Shown: positions 12,301 to 27,300, counted from the first letter of the stretch. The stretch is DNA of 64,000 nucleotides from Stichopus chloronotus (GCA_021234535.1 CM037850.1:558001-622000); one strand, 5' to 3'. The notes: a model not told the origin generated them from the letters alone. Program-made: numbers and translations.

Positions 12301-15300
12301 TCAATTCTTAAACTTTCCAACAGATTAAAAAGAAACTGCTATACACATTGAGATATTCGAAGACAAATTACAGACCAGAGGGTTAATGGATGAGTATAAT
12401 TGGATGAGGGAATTATTATTTAGATGCAGATACAATGGCAAGTTGAGTAATGCTCATCCTGTGAGACCCACCAATCCAGTGAAAGGAATCTGGGTAGTTG
12501 TTCAAAGGTATTTCTTTCCTTTCCTCAGTGGTCTTAGTTAAATATTCTTCACCTAGCAGGATCCTTCGAGGCAACGATCGTTAAAACAAAAAGCTCGCTC
12601 AGGACAATTGTTTGATCATACAGGTTTGTTACCCCCAACAATTTAAAAGCAAGTGGCACAAAACTTGAAATGACTCTTAAATTGAAATAAATGCATACAG
12701 TTAGCCCCTTTCTTAAAAAGGGATCAGATGCAAATGAGCTTAAGAGGCAGAATATTTTGACAGCTACTTGAGAAGTTTCTGGAGGATTCTTGAAATAAAT
12801 CAAACATATTGTTTTTTCATTTTGATGAACAACCTAACTGATATATTGTCAAATGCAACACCTAGCGACCAAAGGCAGAATAATTTAGATCTGCCATGAC
12901 TAGCAATGCTGTGGCAGTAAAATAACCCTCCAAGTCCTACTGTAACTGTAGCAAATAAAAAGTACCATATATTTTTTCTGTATAACCCTTAAAGAAAAAT
13001 TAAGAATGATACAATAAACCAATTACTGTGTGGCCTTGGTAGTTTCAAACCTTACTACAAGCTGTTGTATCTCTATCTTAATTCTCGACTGCATGCTTGG
13101 ATGATCTAAGAAGCAATGAGACACCACAGCAGAAGTATCTTTTTCTACACTTCAGTTCAAGCAAAGGGAAACACTGAACAGAATCCAAGTCTAGCAATAT
13201 CAATTCAAATCCTAAATAAACGTAACTTTTGAAAAACATGAAACTTAACTACTACAAAGAAGAGAAATGATCAATTGTTACCAACGAAGCAGTGGTGAGA
13301 ATCTCTTTCCAAGCTCTGTCTGAGAGCCACTCAGAAGCTGGATTATCCAACTCATCAGGGATGGAAGTACCACCAGATAGAAGGAATCGCCACTCATCCT
13401 AAAAGTCAATTAATCAATACATAGAAATCGATCAATATGTGGAAGTAATCAATAAGATTTTATGAATAGGACATTAAGTTATAGATTGAGTCAATAAATC
13501 AATTCAAGAAATGTCAGCAAGACTTTAGAAAGAAAAATGAGAGCCACTTAAATTGAAAAAACGAGATGTACATTGCAAAATAGAAACCCATGAAAGTATC
13601 AGAAACTTCAAAAGTACTATGAATCCAACCAAACTGTCTCAAACATTTTCTCTTGTCTTAAAACTTGCAACATAAATGAAGTCTCACCACTATTAATTGA
13701 AAGGTTGACTAAATCCGCACATGACTACCATGTGAGAAACACCCTTAAATTGTTGACGGCTAAATTGTTTTAATTCATCAAACACTTGCATCAAAACATG
13801 TATACCTCACAATTTTCACTATTTAAATGTTGAGCAGATCCTGTTCATGTTGATTAACAAACCCTACTAGGTTTCTTAATTACAGTTTTTTTTTTTATCA
13901 CAATTAAGCTGTTTGAAATGACAAAAATCTTCCCACGCTGCATTATTCCACCTACTCTATTCTCAATCCACAAAGTTGTGCCACACATAAAATGTAATTT
14001 TAGCATCTGGATTGTCCATCTCTCATCCTGTTGCACAAACAAATGTTAACATCTTCAGAATCAATCTCACCATGTTGATTTTGTCATCATTCATCAAGAT
14101 GCGAGCACAGAGCAGGAAAGCAAACATGAGCTTGTGGACTTCAAAGAGACTGCGACAGACATTACTGTACAGGCTGAAAGTGAAGTATTCGTTGATGTTA
14201 ATGATACGCTGGGCGACATTGTCCGCTCTCTCTGAGTTGGCGATCCCTGCCAGGAAGAGCCCCACAAACCACTCCAAGGAGTACTGGTACATGGGGTCGA
14301 CGTTGGCCAGGTCAGTGGTACAGAAGAAGAGAAGTTGGGTCCTGACGGCCACAGGGATGTATTGGGACCTGGTCTCATCAATCTCTCTCTCTGTTTGCTC
14401 TGCAACGATCACCTTCGCCTAACGTCAAACACAGAAAACAAAAGAGATGTGATCTTAAGACACTCCAATCAGCCAATCACCTTCACCTAATGTCAGACAC
14501 AGTAAACAAAACAGACGTAAGCTTACGAAACTCCAATCAATAGATCACCTTGCCGAATATCAGATACAATCTGTTTACACTTGGATCATGTTCGGTAATT
14601 TCCTTCTTTGATGTTACTCTATTTCAGATTCACATTAATATCCCTCTCATTAAACTTCATTGTGTCTCCATGGTGACGTTCACCTTAGGCTAATATCAGA
14701 CACAGAAAGAAAAATGAATTAAAACCTCCAATACTAGAAAGAAATTCAGTAAAACTGCTATGCATAATCCTCTATGAGGTGAATTACCACATCATAACTT
14801 TAAGAGAAAAAGAACCAATCAAAATAGTGACCAGAATTTGAGGTTTGTGAATTATCTTAAATATTTATAACACAATTAGATATGATTGAATGAAAAATTT
14901 TCCACATGATGAATCATAGTATTTCTGGATATTACAATTAGCTGAACTGATGTAGTGTTGAACTTGGTTTTTGTAAAACTGATACTTATTTGTATCATTT
15001 AGAAGATTATCAGTACCACTTTTGTTTCAAATTATGATTCCACCATACAAAGTCACATTACACATTGTATAATGTGATGAAATCTAATGAGGACAACATC
15101 ATTCAGAAGCTAAGACCAATTCTTGCCTTCATTTCTTTACCTTTATTTCTTGAGCTTTAATCTTTGAAGCTTCCAAGGTGTTAATGAGATCAACATCATC
15201 AACAGGGTTACCCTCTGATGAACTGAGCCTCTCCAGTATTTTATCTTCTATCTCCTTGAGTTCTTGCTTCATCTTAGCGTTGCTGACAATTAACTGGTTC

Positions 15301-18300
15301 TTGGCCTCCTCTAAATCCGGTCTCTCTTCCGCCACCACACGGGCCAGAAGCTGATCTTCCAAGCCGCTGCAAATATAATTTTGTGTAATTGTCTACTGTC
15401 AGATGAAGCGTACCATATGGCACTGAATATTACACGATCAAGAAAAAAAAACCCTCAAAAGTGGTCGTGCAGCTTCTTGCCGTAAGACCTACCTAACCTG
15501 AATACAGTTTAGTCCGAACTAATGTAAGCTGGATTAGAATAATCATAAGACCGCTATTATTCCTTATCTCTGGCATCAGTACATTAAATGATAGCAGCTT
15601 TAGTGAATATGGTGACTAGTGAAGTGAAATATAATAAATAATACAGAGTGATTAGAGAGAGACTCGACTAGAATCAAATCACATTCCTTCTCATTCTTTC
15701 TTCTTTTTAATAATTAAACCTTTGTTAATGACAGTGATTGGTCATCATGGGGCTGCTTAACTCACCTTGGTGATAGAGTGAAGTTCACCAAGGTTACTTT
15801 GGTAGAGACCTCAGGGGTGTAGTGAGGGTTTGGTAGTTTGGTGGTGATGTAAAACTTGAAGTCATCATGGTAAGGAATGACAGCATCACCAAGACGGATG
15901 ACTGTACTCCCCTGGGATTTAAAGGTCTAAAGAAATAATACAGACAAAGAAATATGGTGAAAAAGGGTGAATAATTATGGACAAAACAATGAATTAATGA
16001 TGAGTACTAATGAATAAAGGATGAGAATAAATAAAATAAAATGGAGTATACATAAATATACAATGATTAGTTATAAATAAGTTCAAAAATAGTACCTTCA
16101 TATAAATACACACAATGTATGAGAATGATTAAGGTACAAATAATACTTTGTACAATATTTTGAATCATGGTTTGGGATTGATATTGTAATGACCAAGCAT
16201 TCACAACTGATACATGAGGGGGGGAGGAGAGTCTAGACATGACCCCCCCTCCTCATCCTGCATCTCATGTTATTTCTAAAGTGAGCCTTGATGGCATCTC
16301 TTGGTATCAAATGGAAACTGAGGCAGATATCTCTCGCAAGACTTAAAATTTGCTCCAGTTGTATGCACTGAAGTAAACAAATACAAACTGTAGATACTAT
16401 GACGTTGAATGAAAATGTTCAAACAAAGAGGGATTCAAGCAAGTCATAGCTAGGTACAAAGCTCATGAAACCAATTACAAATTTAGACTGTTTCTTTGAG
16501 ACAACCACAATTAAAATATACTACTGTATCCTGGTATAATTTAAGATCAACTTTAAATGTCTTGTTTGAAAATTCACACAGTGGAATAATTTTACTTGAT
16601 GGAATAAATCTATCTCTGCGTTTTATATCATTGGGTCCTTCTTGCTACATCATAATAGCATCCAAAATCTCTGACCTACAAAACCTGAATGATTATTCAA
16701 AAACAGAGACAAAAAGAAAATGTAATTCATTCACCTGTCTCAGTAAAATTGGTTCCAGAGCAGGGTCCAACTCTTCTCTGACATTTTCCATTAAGCAGGG
16801 TTTGCCAAACCGGACTGCATTCTCCAGACTACGCAAGAAATCTCTGTCGGTCAGTTTCATGACATCAATTCCATTGTCCTTCTCCTACAATATAGTGAAA
16901 AGGAAAAAAATGATAAATTTGTTCCTCTATATGGGTCCATAAAATAGACTCACTGCAGTGTAATTTAAGCTAGGGTCCACTGCACCCTTAAATATACAAA
17001 GCTCATTATAAAAACTGATTGATACATTGAGACAAGGCTTCGTATAGATGGAGTACAGTAAATTCTCTGAAAGGATTAAAAGGAACTAGGTTAAAGGGTC
17101 ATAACTTTAACTGCTGAATTCCACAAACAGCAAATCGCAAGTGTCACATTGCATGAATGATGTCAAAGGTCATAATTCTTTTTTTTTTTCAGTTTTCATA
17201 GGAGGGGGCTTTTCATTTCTTTCACAGACACAAAACAATAGAGACAGTCTGCTACCACACTTCATGAGCAATAAAGAATATCCTAAAGCGCACCCTCTCG
17301 TGAGATGTTTCCTCAATGGTTTGAGTTGAGCAATGCAGCTGGGTCAATGGCTACCTTTGCCAATCATAAGATGATAGTTCGTTGACAGTTTAATGCTGAT
17401 AAAGAAACCATTTTTGGATTCTCTCAAGTTTCCATCAAGGACATGGATTTGCTTTTAGTATCTTCTTTTCATTTCTTACCAGGGTCTTGATCCATTTATT
17501 TGCCTGGCCCTGAGGGTCAATAAAAAGAGGCCACCTCTGTGAGAACTGGACGATGACTCCGTTTTCCGTAGAGAGGTTATCCCTGGGGAGACCGGCTATC
17601 TGCCAACTGCGGATTTTGACTGCATCCCCGAAGGAGGGTACTAAAAGGGGGTCGCTGGTGTGGGGGACGTTATAAGCGGCAAATTTGCTAACCCACTCCT
17701 CAGAAAGTGATGCCCTGTATTCCCCCTGGAAAGTAAAAGATATTCCAATTAATTTACTTCAATGTTTACAGCTTACTTTACCAAACTTATACTTTCAAGC
17801 AAGGAGAATTTCTCATTGCACAGTCACAAATGATTTCACAATTGTGTGAAAAAAATGCTAGCCTTTAAAGGGCACTAGCGCTTGCAAAACTGTCTAAGGC
17901 AAACCAGTCGGTTAACCACTTCTATGTGTACAATGGTCTTGGGTCTTTACCAGTTGTTACATTTCATGAACACATTACCTGTTTGACGTTCCAATCAAGG
18001 CTGTTATTGCACGTACTCCACAGGATCAGGAATGGAAGCTACTACAAATTACCCATACCTTGCCACAAAGCTGTTAACATTGCAGATATTTACCACCCAC
18101 CAACTTCACCAAAACAAGGCCACCATTCTACAATCTTTATTACACATTAACTCTAACAGTTTTGTTCACAAACTCCACAAAGCTGAGTTAAAAGCACTGA
18201 GCTACATCTGCTGGTATCAGAAGACTGGTGTGAATGAAAGGCAAATAACACTACATTCTCACGATAGGGAATCTACAGTACTGTAACCACGGTGATATTT

Positions 18301-21300
18301 TATGATGGAATTACTCAAAGCAACAGTTCAACATACCATTGATGGCAAGGACACAGAAATGGTTCAAATAACCCTGTATCAAATACAACATTAGTGTGTT
18401 GTCCCTAAATATACATAATAATAAAACCCTGTACCAGAATAAGTATGTATCAAAACATCGCACAAAACAAATGAGAATGGTTGACAGAGTTTACACAGAA
18501 ACAAGTTAGAGAGTTTTGGAGGCATTCACAGAGGGGAATACATTGGTCAAAATACTGATATACTTCAGTAGAAAAGCACACAGACTTTATTTTGGATGGA
18601 GTTATACTTTGGCACAAACTTTCTAAGGAAGTACACTTTCCTAAAATAATAACATCAATGTGAACAGGAGGTTTAAGACCATTACCTTTCAAGATAACAT
18701 ATGGTTTTTGGAAATATGGTGACGTCAAATGTGCAACCAGTAAGTGCAATATGCTTACAGTAAAAGCTCCGAGGTAGGCCACGTAGCTGGCGGAAACTAT
18801 GACATCACCCACGATGTCACCCATCACACTGTTGAGTCTCTCGACAGACTCCTGCCAACGATCCTTCTCGTCTGCCAAACCTCCGATTAACTGAAACGAG
18901 ACACATGTTGGTAAAGGGAGGGATGTAGAAAGAGGCAAGGGGTTATTAAATAAAAGGGAATATAATTATGGGCAGGGGATATGGGAAAGTCCTTTTAAGA
19001 AGGGTAATAAATAAAAAAAATATTGAGAAGTAAATAACCACCATGCAGCAAATTGCAGTCCTCTGCCCTTAAAAGTACATGACTGGTCTATATAGGTCAA
19101 TGGAGAAAAATTTGACCGTTCAGTAATCATGGCAGAGTACTTACATTTTGGCGATATTTTGTTAATATGTTGAATGGGATCAAAATTTTGATTTCTATGA
19201 AATTAAAGTATCTCCATTTTCATTAGTGTTTTTGGTGATAATGTCCACTCTTATCTTGTTAGTGTTTTTGGTGATAATGTCCACTCTTATCTTGTTAGTG
19301 TTTTTGGTGATAATGTCCACTCTTATCTTGTTAATGTTTTTGGTGATAATGTCCACTCCTATCTTGTTAGTGTTTTTGGTGATAATGTCCACCACTCTTC
19401 CCTTGTTTGTGTTTTTGGTGATAATGTCCACTCTTACCTTGTCAGCTCTCGTTAGTCTTGCCTTGCAGAGATCACACTTGTTCTCCAATTCTTCTTTCTT
19501 AGACACACAGTCATTATACTTTGCCTGTAAAGTGGCAATGCCATCTTCTACCTCTCTGAGTCTCGACTTGGCTTCGTCCAGAATTCGTTGGGTTTCAGCC
19601 AAATCTAGTTGGGCCATACGTAATGCTTCCTACAACGGAGAGAGAGAAGAAGAGTTTGTTGAAATTCCTTTCTTTCCGTTACTATTATCAAGACAAGTAG
19701 AGCTTTTATATCATTGAAATCTTCACAAAGAAAAAAACAGACAATAAAAAATCATCAGGAAACAATATTTACAAGAATTCAGATATAATGAAAGGAAAGT
19801 GAGAGATACAAGGGATTTTATGAATAAATTAACGCTGATGTACTCACTCTCTTCGGAGCCACATTTTTGGCAACAAAGTGATATTTATGCATAGCTCTGA
19901 CCCACTGGCAGATGGAGGTACACGCCTTAGAGGCTTTAGCGATCGCAGCTGGGGTGAATTCATCGTTCTGGATAAACGGTTCTATCTTACCAATCACAGC
20001 TTCTGGAATATTGTCCTAAAAGGACATAAAGATGAAGAAAGTTTAAAGGTGAAGTAGTATAAAGACACCATTAAGGAAGAAGCAATGGAAATGATATAAT
20101 GAGAGGAAACAGAAGGGGAAGACAGAAGTGACTTTGCTTAGGTTTATCCATAAATTAAACTAAATGCAAGTATTTAATTGGAATAAACCAGTCTGTGATT
20201 GGACCAGGACCATTCAAACAAAGGAATGACTAACCTTGTCAAAGGTGAAGAGGCTATCCAGAAATTTACCGGGATCTTGTAGAAGTGCCTTGCCTGGTTC
20301 CCAGTAGTCATCTACTTTGACCCCCGGTTTGTCTCCAGCCACCCTCTTGGGTTTGACTCCTTTCATGATACAAACCGCTTCTACTGTCATTCGAACCCCG
20401 CCAGGAGGTCGCTGCATGGCACGGACCTGACAAGTAATGATAATACAAGTCAAGTCATGAATACATCTATTGCTCAGCTCACATCTATCACACCATATAT
20501 GCTGAGTGATTTTAAACTAGCTAAAGCAGCATCTAGTACAGGCAGAGCCTCATCAAAGTCACTCTGTGTAACCATGGACCCTCACCTCAACCACGTCATT
20601 TCTGTTGAGTAGATTTTAAACTAGCTAAAGCGGCATCAAGTGCAGGCAGAGCCTCATCTAAGTCTCTCTGAGCATCAGTCTGCAATCTCCTGAGTTTCTC
20701 TGGCCTTAGCTACAGCTTGCTGCTCTTCCTTCTGGACTACCTCTTTGGTTTCATTGGCCACAATCTGGAAAACAAAAGTATTAAAAAACCACACATGTAA
20801 GAGAAATAGATTGAAACCAATAAGAAAATAATCAAGAATTAAATAAACTTACTTATACAGCAAATATAAAATATTCCCAAATTTAATGAACTCCATACTG
20901 ATACATAAAAAAGAACACACTCCTGAAGTTTGTGAAAGTAATGTTACATATTCTGACTTAATAATAACTGTTAATAAAAAACTAAGTCCTACTTTAAAAG
21001 TATGCCTTTGCATTGTCAAAGATGTGGAAGATGCATTAAAATATTATTACCAGAGATAAAATCACCTTTCATGCTAATAAGCAGCTTCACAGAACACCTA
21101 TGTGAAATAATGTTTATCTCTTACAAACTATTTGCTTACATACTCTGAAAAAGAAATGTAAAGAACAATCAGCGTCATTGTTTCTCTTCATTCAAAACAT
21201 AGAATACAGAGACTGGATTCAACCCCTGCTAATAGCCACTGCATGCTTCAAAGTCTTTCATTTGTGGTGTATGGTTACATGATGACAATGACGATGCCGA

Positions 21301-24300
21301 GATCCTCACCGTATCTTTCTGGATTTGTTCCATGGTGATCACCGTCTCTTTGGACGCCTCCTCCAGCATTGGCTGCATCGTCTCAAGCTCCTCCTGCATC
21401 CTAGCTACATCTGCTGCTGTTGTCAAGAGCTACAAAAGAATTTCACCAACAAAACTACTTCATTGACAGTTCTTTGTCTTCAGTCACATCATCAGATGTG
21501 AATGTTCATAATCAAGGAAGATAAGTTAAACATCAGTTACAAGTACCAACAATATAAAGTAACAAAATAAATTGAACATGCTAATGATTCAAAAGTTTAA
21601 TAGCTTCACTTAGACACTGAAAAAAAAACATCTTTCAGCATAAATTGGTTAGCATTAACTAACAGGGGACAGACACAATGAAAGGCAAAATTACGTTCTA
21701 AGAGATCTACGAAAGCATAAAACTCTTATGTATCTCAAAATGTTAAAAAAAGTACCAAATTATATGTAAAAAATTGTAAATAAGGCAGATTTCACATTCA
21801 AGTTCAAAATGTCATATTATGTGATAAAAGGGGAGAAAGATGAAAAAAGATAAGCTATGAATTTTGCATGTTTAAAGGTCATCTTGAAACCTTTGTTGTA
21901 AATACTAGGACAGCTGACAGTTTTGGGTGACCACATTTTCTTTATTGATTCAGTACCATCAAGTTCTGTTTAAGTGATTATTGCTTAAAGGATAACATCT
22001 CCAGATAAACAAACCTCAACGACAAAATCAAAATAACAAATCATCTCAAAGTTTGCATTCAGATATTACCTTGTCCAGACCGGTCTTGGTACGGTTCCGG
22101 GCCGTCTTCAGTTCCATCTTCTTAAGCTGCAGTAATTTAGCAAAAATGCCAAGCAGTTCCAGGTAGCTGGTAGGAGTCACGTAATTGTGACGGGAAAGCT
22201 CTGCCAAGAACATCTTGGATTTTTCTGCCACCGATTGATGAATCACAACACACATGTTGACCTATGAAGAAATAACAATACAGTAACATCTATAGCATAT
22301 AGAATAAGATCAACAACTTTTTGCTGGATTTCTCACTTTCTAAAAATAAGAACCCAACAGGGATTTTTGTTCCGGAATGATACAAACACATTTGACCAGT
22401 CAGTTTCTTAATTTGGCTCATAACCTATTTGGGGTATGTACACTATCTGATGTGCTCTGTGTGTGCTACTGCAATCATCAACCCTGTCAGCTGCCAACAC
22501 ATTGCTTCGGCATATCAGACTGAATGGCCTTGTTCACGTTAACAATCATTCCAAATGAACAGACACTATTGAGTATTGCTTGACTACACACATAGTTATG
22601 AGTGACATCATTGACTTTGACAGTGAATTTTTCAGTGCGTCCTCTTAAAGTATTTGAAATTCAGGGTAGATACCAACTGCTTGCTTAAGTTCTTAAGAAG
22701 TCTTGAAATTAAAATCTAAACGTATTTACCAGTCCAGCTACAACCTCTTCCCCTTCGTCAAGATCTGGAATGTCACTCAAAAAGTTTTTGGCGACAGACA
22801 TGAGGGCTTCGTCCGGCCATTCACTGAACCAGTCAATGGTACAGCAGTTAACTAGGGACGGGAACTGTCGTAGGCGGGCACGGAAAATCTCGCCGATGGG
22901 GCTGGCAAGGAGATGAGAGTTATTAATATTGTGATCTTGTGCTCAGCAAACTCCACTAACAAGATGGTGTAGCCAGCAGGGACAGATAAAATCAAGCAAA
23001 GACCAGGTATAAAAGATTGCTTTTTCAATCTTGAATTACTGAAGGTTTATATTAAACTTTATAAAGAACTAAATAAATCGAAAGATTGTGGATGTAATAT
23101 CAATTGTAAATTACACTTTTAAATCACATTCTTTCTATTTGACATAAACCAACATTTCAATGATTTATCCATAAGTGTTCTTTTTTCTTCACCCATTGTG
23201 TCAGTTATATAAAATACTAGACATCTGTGTAAGGATCTCTGCTCATACATATATATATTATGAAAGTCTGTTAATATTAAAGCAAACATGAACAAGAAAG
23301 TAAGTTCCTCTGAAATTGACTAACAATTAAAGTTACATTTTTGCTCAAAGCAAACAGATTTTTCTGAAACACTGGAAGATTAAACAAAATAACATCTTTC
23401 TAGACAATGTTGTAATTTTTGATACAGTAACATTGCATGATAATATGCCAGATTTATATTCTCTTCTCAGACATGAGTAAGTACGTGAGTAAAATTTGTT
23501 CATATTTGAAGTTTAATATGTGTCAGCAAGCAACGAAGACAATTTCCACTGCATTTTATTTTTTCTCACCTCATACAGAGAACGGTATGTATGTTGCTCT
23601 TGACACGTTTGGTGTAAGCCGAGTAAAGATTGGCCTTTGTGGGTTGCATCCCCGAGTCCTGGACTATCGGTTTCATAGCATTGTAGATGGAGTCCAGCTC
23701 ATCAAAGGCATAGATGTTGGGGACATCTCCTGAATTCAAGATGTTGTTGATATCCTCCAAAAATGATTCACTCTTAATCTGGAAGAGGATATCAAATAAA
23801 TTGATGATGAATCTAACTGATCTTAACTTACAACCTTCCTACTCTCCTTCTCCAGCTACGTTTAAAACCTCTCTGATACTCAGCTATGCTCTTATTTACC
23901 AAGATGTAGCAATAAACCCTTTTAAGCATTGAGTGTAACCTTCACAATGTCAGCGATAGCTTGAAACTATTCAAGATTATTACTGTGCACCTCATCATTT
24001 TATAGGAATTCATTGCAAGTTTTTTGAGAATAGTACATTCAGAGGCAACACAACACCTGGCTTTTGCTCTGAAAGGTGGATAGTGCCAGGTATGTATTCA
24101 AGGATTTAATAACTCCTCTTTTGAGGCTCAAGCTGGCAGTCAGCATTCAGCTTGGAATGTTATCGACACTTAACTAATTACAAAGCTGAAGAGGTGTGAC
24201 GCTATTCAAGGCAAAAAGGAAAAGGATGCTGCAACATGATACAGTCTAGAAGCCAGCTACCATGTAATATCAATATATTGAAGGAGGTACCTGGGTATCA

Positions 24301-27300
24301 CTGAAGAGAAAGACAATGGCTTTGTTTTCCAGTCCAGCTTTGAGCATGATCGTCTTGAGATCCTCGCGCCATTCGTTAGTCCCGTAGTTTTTGGAGAGTT
24401 CGATCTGAAACAGCTCATATTCCGCCCTTGGAGCCAAAACAAACGATGAGCAAGCAGGTCAAAACTTATTTAACTAATAGTGAAGCACTAATGAGAACAA
24501 TAGTAAAGCCTTTTGTGCATTTGTTACTTTAACTTGAAACGAAATTGCTATAAAGTTCAACAAAATAATGTACCCTGCAAAAGTTCCAGAGACGTATGTT
24601 CTGTGAAAACCTATACACAAGCTACTGTCAGAAATTTGACATTCTTTTATCTACTTTTGTGAATTATTTTTGTAAAACTCACTTACTTTAAATACTAACT
24701 TGCTGTAATTCCGTATAGAACAAGACATCAGTGCTCAAACATCAACATACAAAAAGGAAAGGTAAGCATTTTTTACAGGCACAGTTCAAATTACTTCTGT
24801 ATATTGCATATGCTTTGTTCCTGTTATGTGTATGGTTACATACCAAATAAAGTCATACTATTTATTCTCATGAAAGTCTAAAACTACAAACTGCACTCAA
24901 TAAGGCTGTCAAACTCACATGTGAGCTGCAAGTCTGGTCAAACTCTGCCTGCCGCTGCCTCCTACCCCAAGGAGCAGGGCATTTCCGAGAGGTTGCCGTA
25001 TGATTCTGGAGATGCGGCAGACATGTTTGGTGGCATCCATGAAGAGCACCAGCTTCATCTGGGCGGTGTTGACCTGGTTATAATCTTCAAGGTTCTCTTC
25101 CATGACTTTAATCATCTAAAAAAAGATAGAAACAAAAACTTAAGTCAGCATTAAGAGGTCACAGGATACCATAAAAGTCTGCCATATATGACTTCCAACA
25201 AAATTTGAAGACTGATTACCAAAAGCAAAATCTCATTGCAGACAAACTTGTAATTTGAAATGCAAGATGGTTTACATCTAGCTGAGAATTTCTTTTCTAA
25301 GTGAATGTCTTTAAAGTTAGAGAGACATTTCAAAGGAATTCTGAAAAGTTATCAACTATTTCTTCCTTGACACAGAATAGCTGTTTAGATGATATCAACA
25401 GATATATCTGCTAAATACAATGATCTTTGCTGCATTGTGTTTGTAAACAGACATGCAACAGGTCTCACCATGATGGTCCTTGCTGTGATGTGTAACTTGT
25501 AAACAGACAAGTAGCAGGTCTGACTGCGATGGTCTTTGCTGCATTGCATTTGTAAACAGACATACAGCAGGTCTCTTTGTGACAGTTTTCATTCAGCACC
25601 ACACATGTCTAGGACATCTACAATCATTGACAAAACTCGTTGGGTCACCCTGCTCCCCTTTTCAATGTTGGCTGCAATATTAATGTTCTCATAATACATT
25701 CACTTATTTAGCACAACATTGGAAAGGGTGCAATGGTTTCACATTATTAGCTGAACCAAGATTTAGGAATATGATAGCAAAGGGTAGCAAAGTACATTAA
25801 AGTATATCAAAGTGTAGCAAAGTATACCAACGTATCTTGACAGTTTCTTCCACGATTGTACATTTCATAGATGCAAAAAAAGCAAAGAAAAAACAAAAAC
25901 AACAAAACATAGCAGGAAGCCTCAAACATTTATAAAAAGACATCAGAGAGGAGTAACAGAAGGGAAGGAGAAGGAGAAAGGAGAGAGAAAAATCCACAAA
26001 AAGGAAGAGAGATGCAATCAGGATTATAGGAAGGGGACATAAAAAAGGAGGGATGTAGGGGGGTAGCTTAAGGAGGTTTAGCTGTAATTTAATACACATT
26101 CACTCACCTTTTGTTGGTCTGTTATTTCAGCGTACACCTTGTTGTCTACATTAGTCATGAAGTCACCATAAAAGAGGTGCTCTGTTGGAGTTACCTCCTT
26201 AAAGTCTGTTTGGAAGGATTCTGACGTCTTCTTCTTCATCAGATCCTCAAACCAATCCCTGTCCTCGTTGTTGACAAGACGATCCTGGAAGACTCTGCAG
26301 TTCTCATGGTACCAGAGCCTCAGGAGGCTGGGAAGGTCTTCCAATTTAGAGGCAACAGCCATCAGCATCCCTGAGAGCAAAAACAGAAGACAGAGAACTG
26401 ACTGAGATGAAAATTCAAAGAGTTTGATGTACTGGACACAAACTGGAAACCATACGAGTGAAGATCATAACGAGCAAAGGTATATTTGCTGTAAAGTTAT
26501 TCTTTCCACCAGTATCAGTCATTGGATGTCTGACGTGTGATGGGGGGCAAGGGGCAGGCATATTATTAAATAATACCTTGTGTTCAGTAGTTGTTCAGAC
26601 TTCCTTGACTTTATATTCACGCTAGCATTGGTTATGTGCATAACTTTGATTATTCAGATCTGCTTACCTTGGAATATTTTTGACAAGTCTCTGAGGTTGA
26701 AGGTGTAATGACTCTTTGCTGGGGTAGGGAGCAGCTGAGTGGTTATGGTCTCGTAGACATCGATGGAGGCATTGACTATATCGCTACCATGCTCAATCGG
26801 CAACGGTGAATTAGCTACAGAGAGAGAGATAGTTATGGGTTATGAAGAAGATCAATGGATATAGAAAATCAGACTCATCTCATTCAGTGTTGATACATAA
26901 ATATGCCAAACAAATTGCCACTAGTTTGCTACAATGACAAGAAATGGTCAAGTTCTTGCTGTAAAGACAAGAAATGGTCAGCTATTGGCTTTAATGTCCA
27001 GAAATGGTCAGCTATTTACTCCAATCACCAAGAATAGTCAGTTCTTTCCTATTATAACCAAGAACTGGTCAGCTGTTAGATATAATGATGAGAATGGACA
27101 GCTGCCTGCTCTAATGTCCAGGAATGGCCAGTTTTTAGCTATATCAACGAAGAATGGTCCACAATATGCTATATAATGACTAGGAATGGTCAAACTATAA
27201 GTTGCAATGACAAACCATTGTTAGCAACTGCTCTAATGACCTGAAATAGTCTACTACTTACAATTATGGCAACAAATGTTCAGTTATTTGATGCAGTGTT

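Noticed and set aside
14012..14422. Plus-strand open frame of 136 codons and a second minus-frame of 103 codons over exon 57
   Set aside because: Both are out-of-frame shadows of DNAH1 exon 57, whose own frame carries the dynein motifs.
16496..16942. Plus-strand open frame of 148 codons
   Set aside because: Antisense to exon 54. No family resemblance, and the minus strand encodes the conserved AAA5 segment.
19226..19717. 163-codon plus-strand open frame with hydrophobic 12-residue repeats (membrane-protein look)
   Set aside because: Produced by the 36-bp minisatellite, whose length is a multiple of three, plus antisense of exon 51.
24257..24442. Minus-strand frame of 61 codons over exon 43
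   Set aside because: Wrong frame; the phase-2 entry from exon 42 gives the conserved AAA4 sequence instead.
26934..27176. 80-codon plus-strand frame with a decapeptide repeat
   Set aside because: By-product of the 30-bp tandem array in intron 39.
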